Of a stretch of DNA of 64,000 bases, positions 63,494 through 64,000 are shown piece by piece. Each line of letters opens with the position of its first letter. Positions within the stretch are counted from its first letter, which is position 1. Under the pieces are notes generated by a model, which ran no database searches, was not told where the DNA came from, and saw only the letters and a program-made list of their open reading frames with translations. The stretch is taken from the NCBI RefSeq assembly GCF_000430805.1, contig NZ_AUMS01000014.1:46775-110774 (forward strand), read 5' to 3'. Source of the stretch: Chitinilyticum aquatile DSM 21506. GTDB taxonomy: Bacteria > Pseudomonadota > Gammaproteobacteria > Burkholderiales > Chitinibacteraceae. Position numbers and translations under genes: made by a program.

Positions 63494-63540
63494 GGGTATC
63501 AGGCTGTGGCCCTCTTATTTAAACGGCCTCAGGTCATTAC
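63494..63540. repeat. Palindromic repeat, family P, copy 13 (degenerate)
   Basis: It begins GGGTATCAGGC and ends CAGGTCATTAC; the centre GGCCCTCTTATTTAAACGGCC is palindromic in part. Confidence 0.6.
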
Positions 63541-63684
63541 TAATGGCTGTATCTTGCACTGCGCCGGAGTGGCCGGTGTTGGCGGATGCGGTGTGGTGGG
63601 TAATGGGGGTGAATCTGGTGCTCGGTTGGTGCTTTGCAAAACAAGCACTTGTCGCACTGGTTGATGTTTTTGTGGTGCGGGGTG

Positions 63685-63713
63685 TTGACGGGTTTGGAGG
63701 TGGCCGGTATAGT
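63685..63713 (+). promoter_or_regulatory. rrn operon promoter
   Basis: TTGACG (63685-63690), a 17-base spacer, TATAGT (63708-63713), then a short G/C discriminator (TCGGCC). Position (~220 bases before 16S) and strength fit an rrn P1 promoter. Confidence 0.85.
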
Positions 63714-63793
63714 TCGGCCTCTCTGCTGCTGACGCAGTGAAGGAAACGAAGCGAAACGAAGAGTTTAGCGAGTTTTTCTGTGTCAGGGCAACG

Positions 63794-63803
63794 ATCTTTA
63801 ACA
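63794..63803 (+). promoter_or_regulatory. boxA-like antitermination element
   Basis: ATCTTTAACA within the rrn leader matches the core of boxA, where NusB/NusE load for antitermination. The flanking ACAATCTACAGCC is typical of betaproteobacterial rrn leaders. Confidence 0.75.
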
Positions 63804-63929
63804 ATCTACAGCCGATGAGTGTGAGTGCTTGGTTTGACCAGCACTCGCACTTAAGACAGAAGTAACAAGTACACACTTGTTGATTCTGAGTTTTAAGCAA
63901 GCGAGCGCAATTAAGTAGTAACAGTGATT

Positions 63930-64000
63930 AAACGAAAGAGTTTGATCCTGGCTCAGATTGAACGCTGGCGGCATGCTTTACACATGCAAGTCGAACGGAG
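63930..64000 (+). rRNA. rrs: 16S ribosomal RNA (5' fragment)
   Basis: Starts around 63930 by alignment of AGAGTTTGATCCTGGCTCAG with E. coli position 8. The continuing GATTGAACGCTGGCGGCATG and CTTTACACATGCAAGTCGAA are typical of Betaproteobacteria. The gene continues outside the window. Confidence 0.97.

Larger units (their letters stand above)
63492..63929. other. rrn upstream region without a gene
   Basis: 438 bases holding a palindromic repeat, a strong sigma-70 promoter and a boxA-like antitermination element. A 65-codon frame at 63543-63740 overlaps the promoter and has no homology; it is not called. Confidence 0.85.

Noticed and set aside
63543..63740. 65-codon plus-strand frame before the rrn promoter
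   Set aside because: It overlaps the promoter hexamers and has no Shine-Dalgarno or recognisable family; the region is better explained as a repeat plus rrn control region.

Overview
The window comes from a betaproteobacterium, most likely in the order Neisseriales. The 5' end of a 16S rRNA gene at the right edge has a betaproteobacterial opening. The rrn leader carries a boxA-like motif, and the gene content (NhaR-type LysR regulators, RplU-RpmA-ObgE block, MetX-MetW pair, secreted GH18 chitinase) fits a GC-rich, aquatic or soil, chitin-degrading member of that order. Genus cannot be fixed from the sequence alone.

Layout. 0-9.5 kb: end of an AraC/GyrI-like regulator, a zinc-ribbon/RDD/pilin-like fusion protein, tRNA-Pro(CGG), ispB, rplU-rpmA-obgE, a threonine aldolase operon and an alpha/beta hydrolase. 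9.6-19.2 kb: a tightly overlapping nine-gene lipopolysaccharide-core/O-antigen operon (UDP-glucuronate epimerase, three GT9, two GT4, a CgeB-like transferase, an O-antigen ligase, a GT25). 19.2-31 kb: metX-metW, an oxidoreductase, argC, an M14 carboxypeptidase, a pseudouridine synthase-like protein, a LysR/HPF-like divergent pair, TerB-like and TerC. 31-39 kb: sulfur region with a TauE/SafE exporter, cysTWA and two separate sulfate-binding proteins, interrupted by an EAL phosphodiesterase plus hydrolase pair. 39-45.7 kb: TraB/GumN-like protein, an MBOAT plus two SGNH proteins forming an O-acylation operon, and an M48 protease. 45.8-52.6 kb: an SMC/condensin-like operon (MukF-like, coiled-coil, MukE-like, MukB/JetC-like ATPase) followed by two translationally coupled genes. 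52.6-64 kb: a predicted exported protein, a second LysR/HPF-like pair with a newly read 41-residue protein, chitinase, a THUMP methyltransferase, a GGDEF-like protein, a second LPS block (GT9 plus waaA), an EamA transporter, a hemerythrin and the start of an rrn operon.

Two things stand out. The first is a compact SMC operon with MukBEF/MksBEF/Wadjet-type architecture but no JetD-type nuclease next to it and an additional small coiled-coil protein. The second is a dispersed family of about thirteen 47-49 bp palindromes (ends GGGTATA...TATACCC, A/T-rich centre flanked by GCC and GGC) spread through the window. They sit at gene ends, where several supply stop codons or the last residues of proteins. 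Two other inverted-repeat elements of different families are also present.
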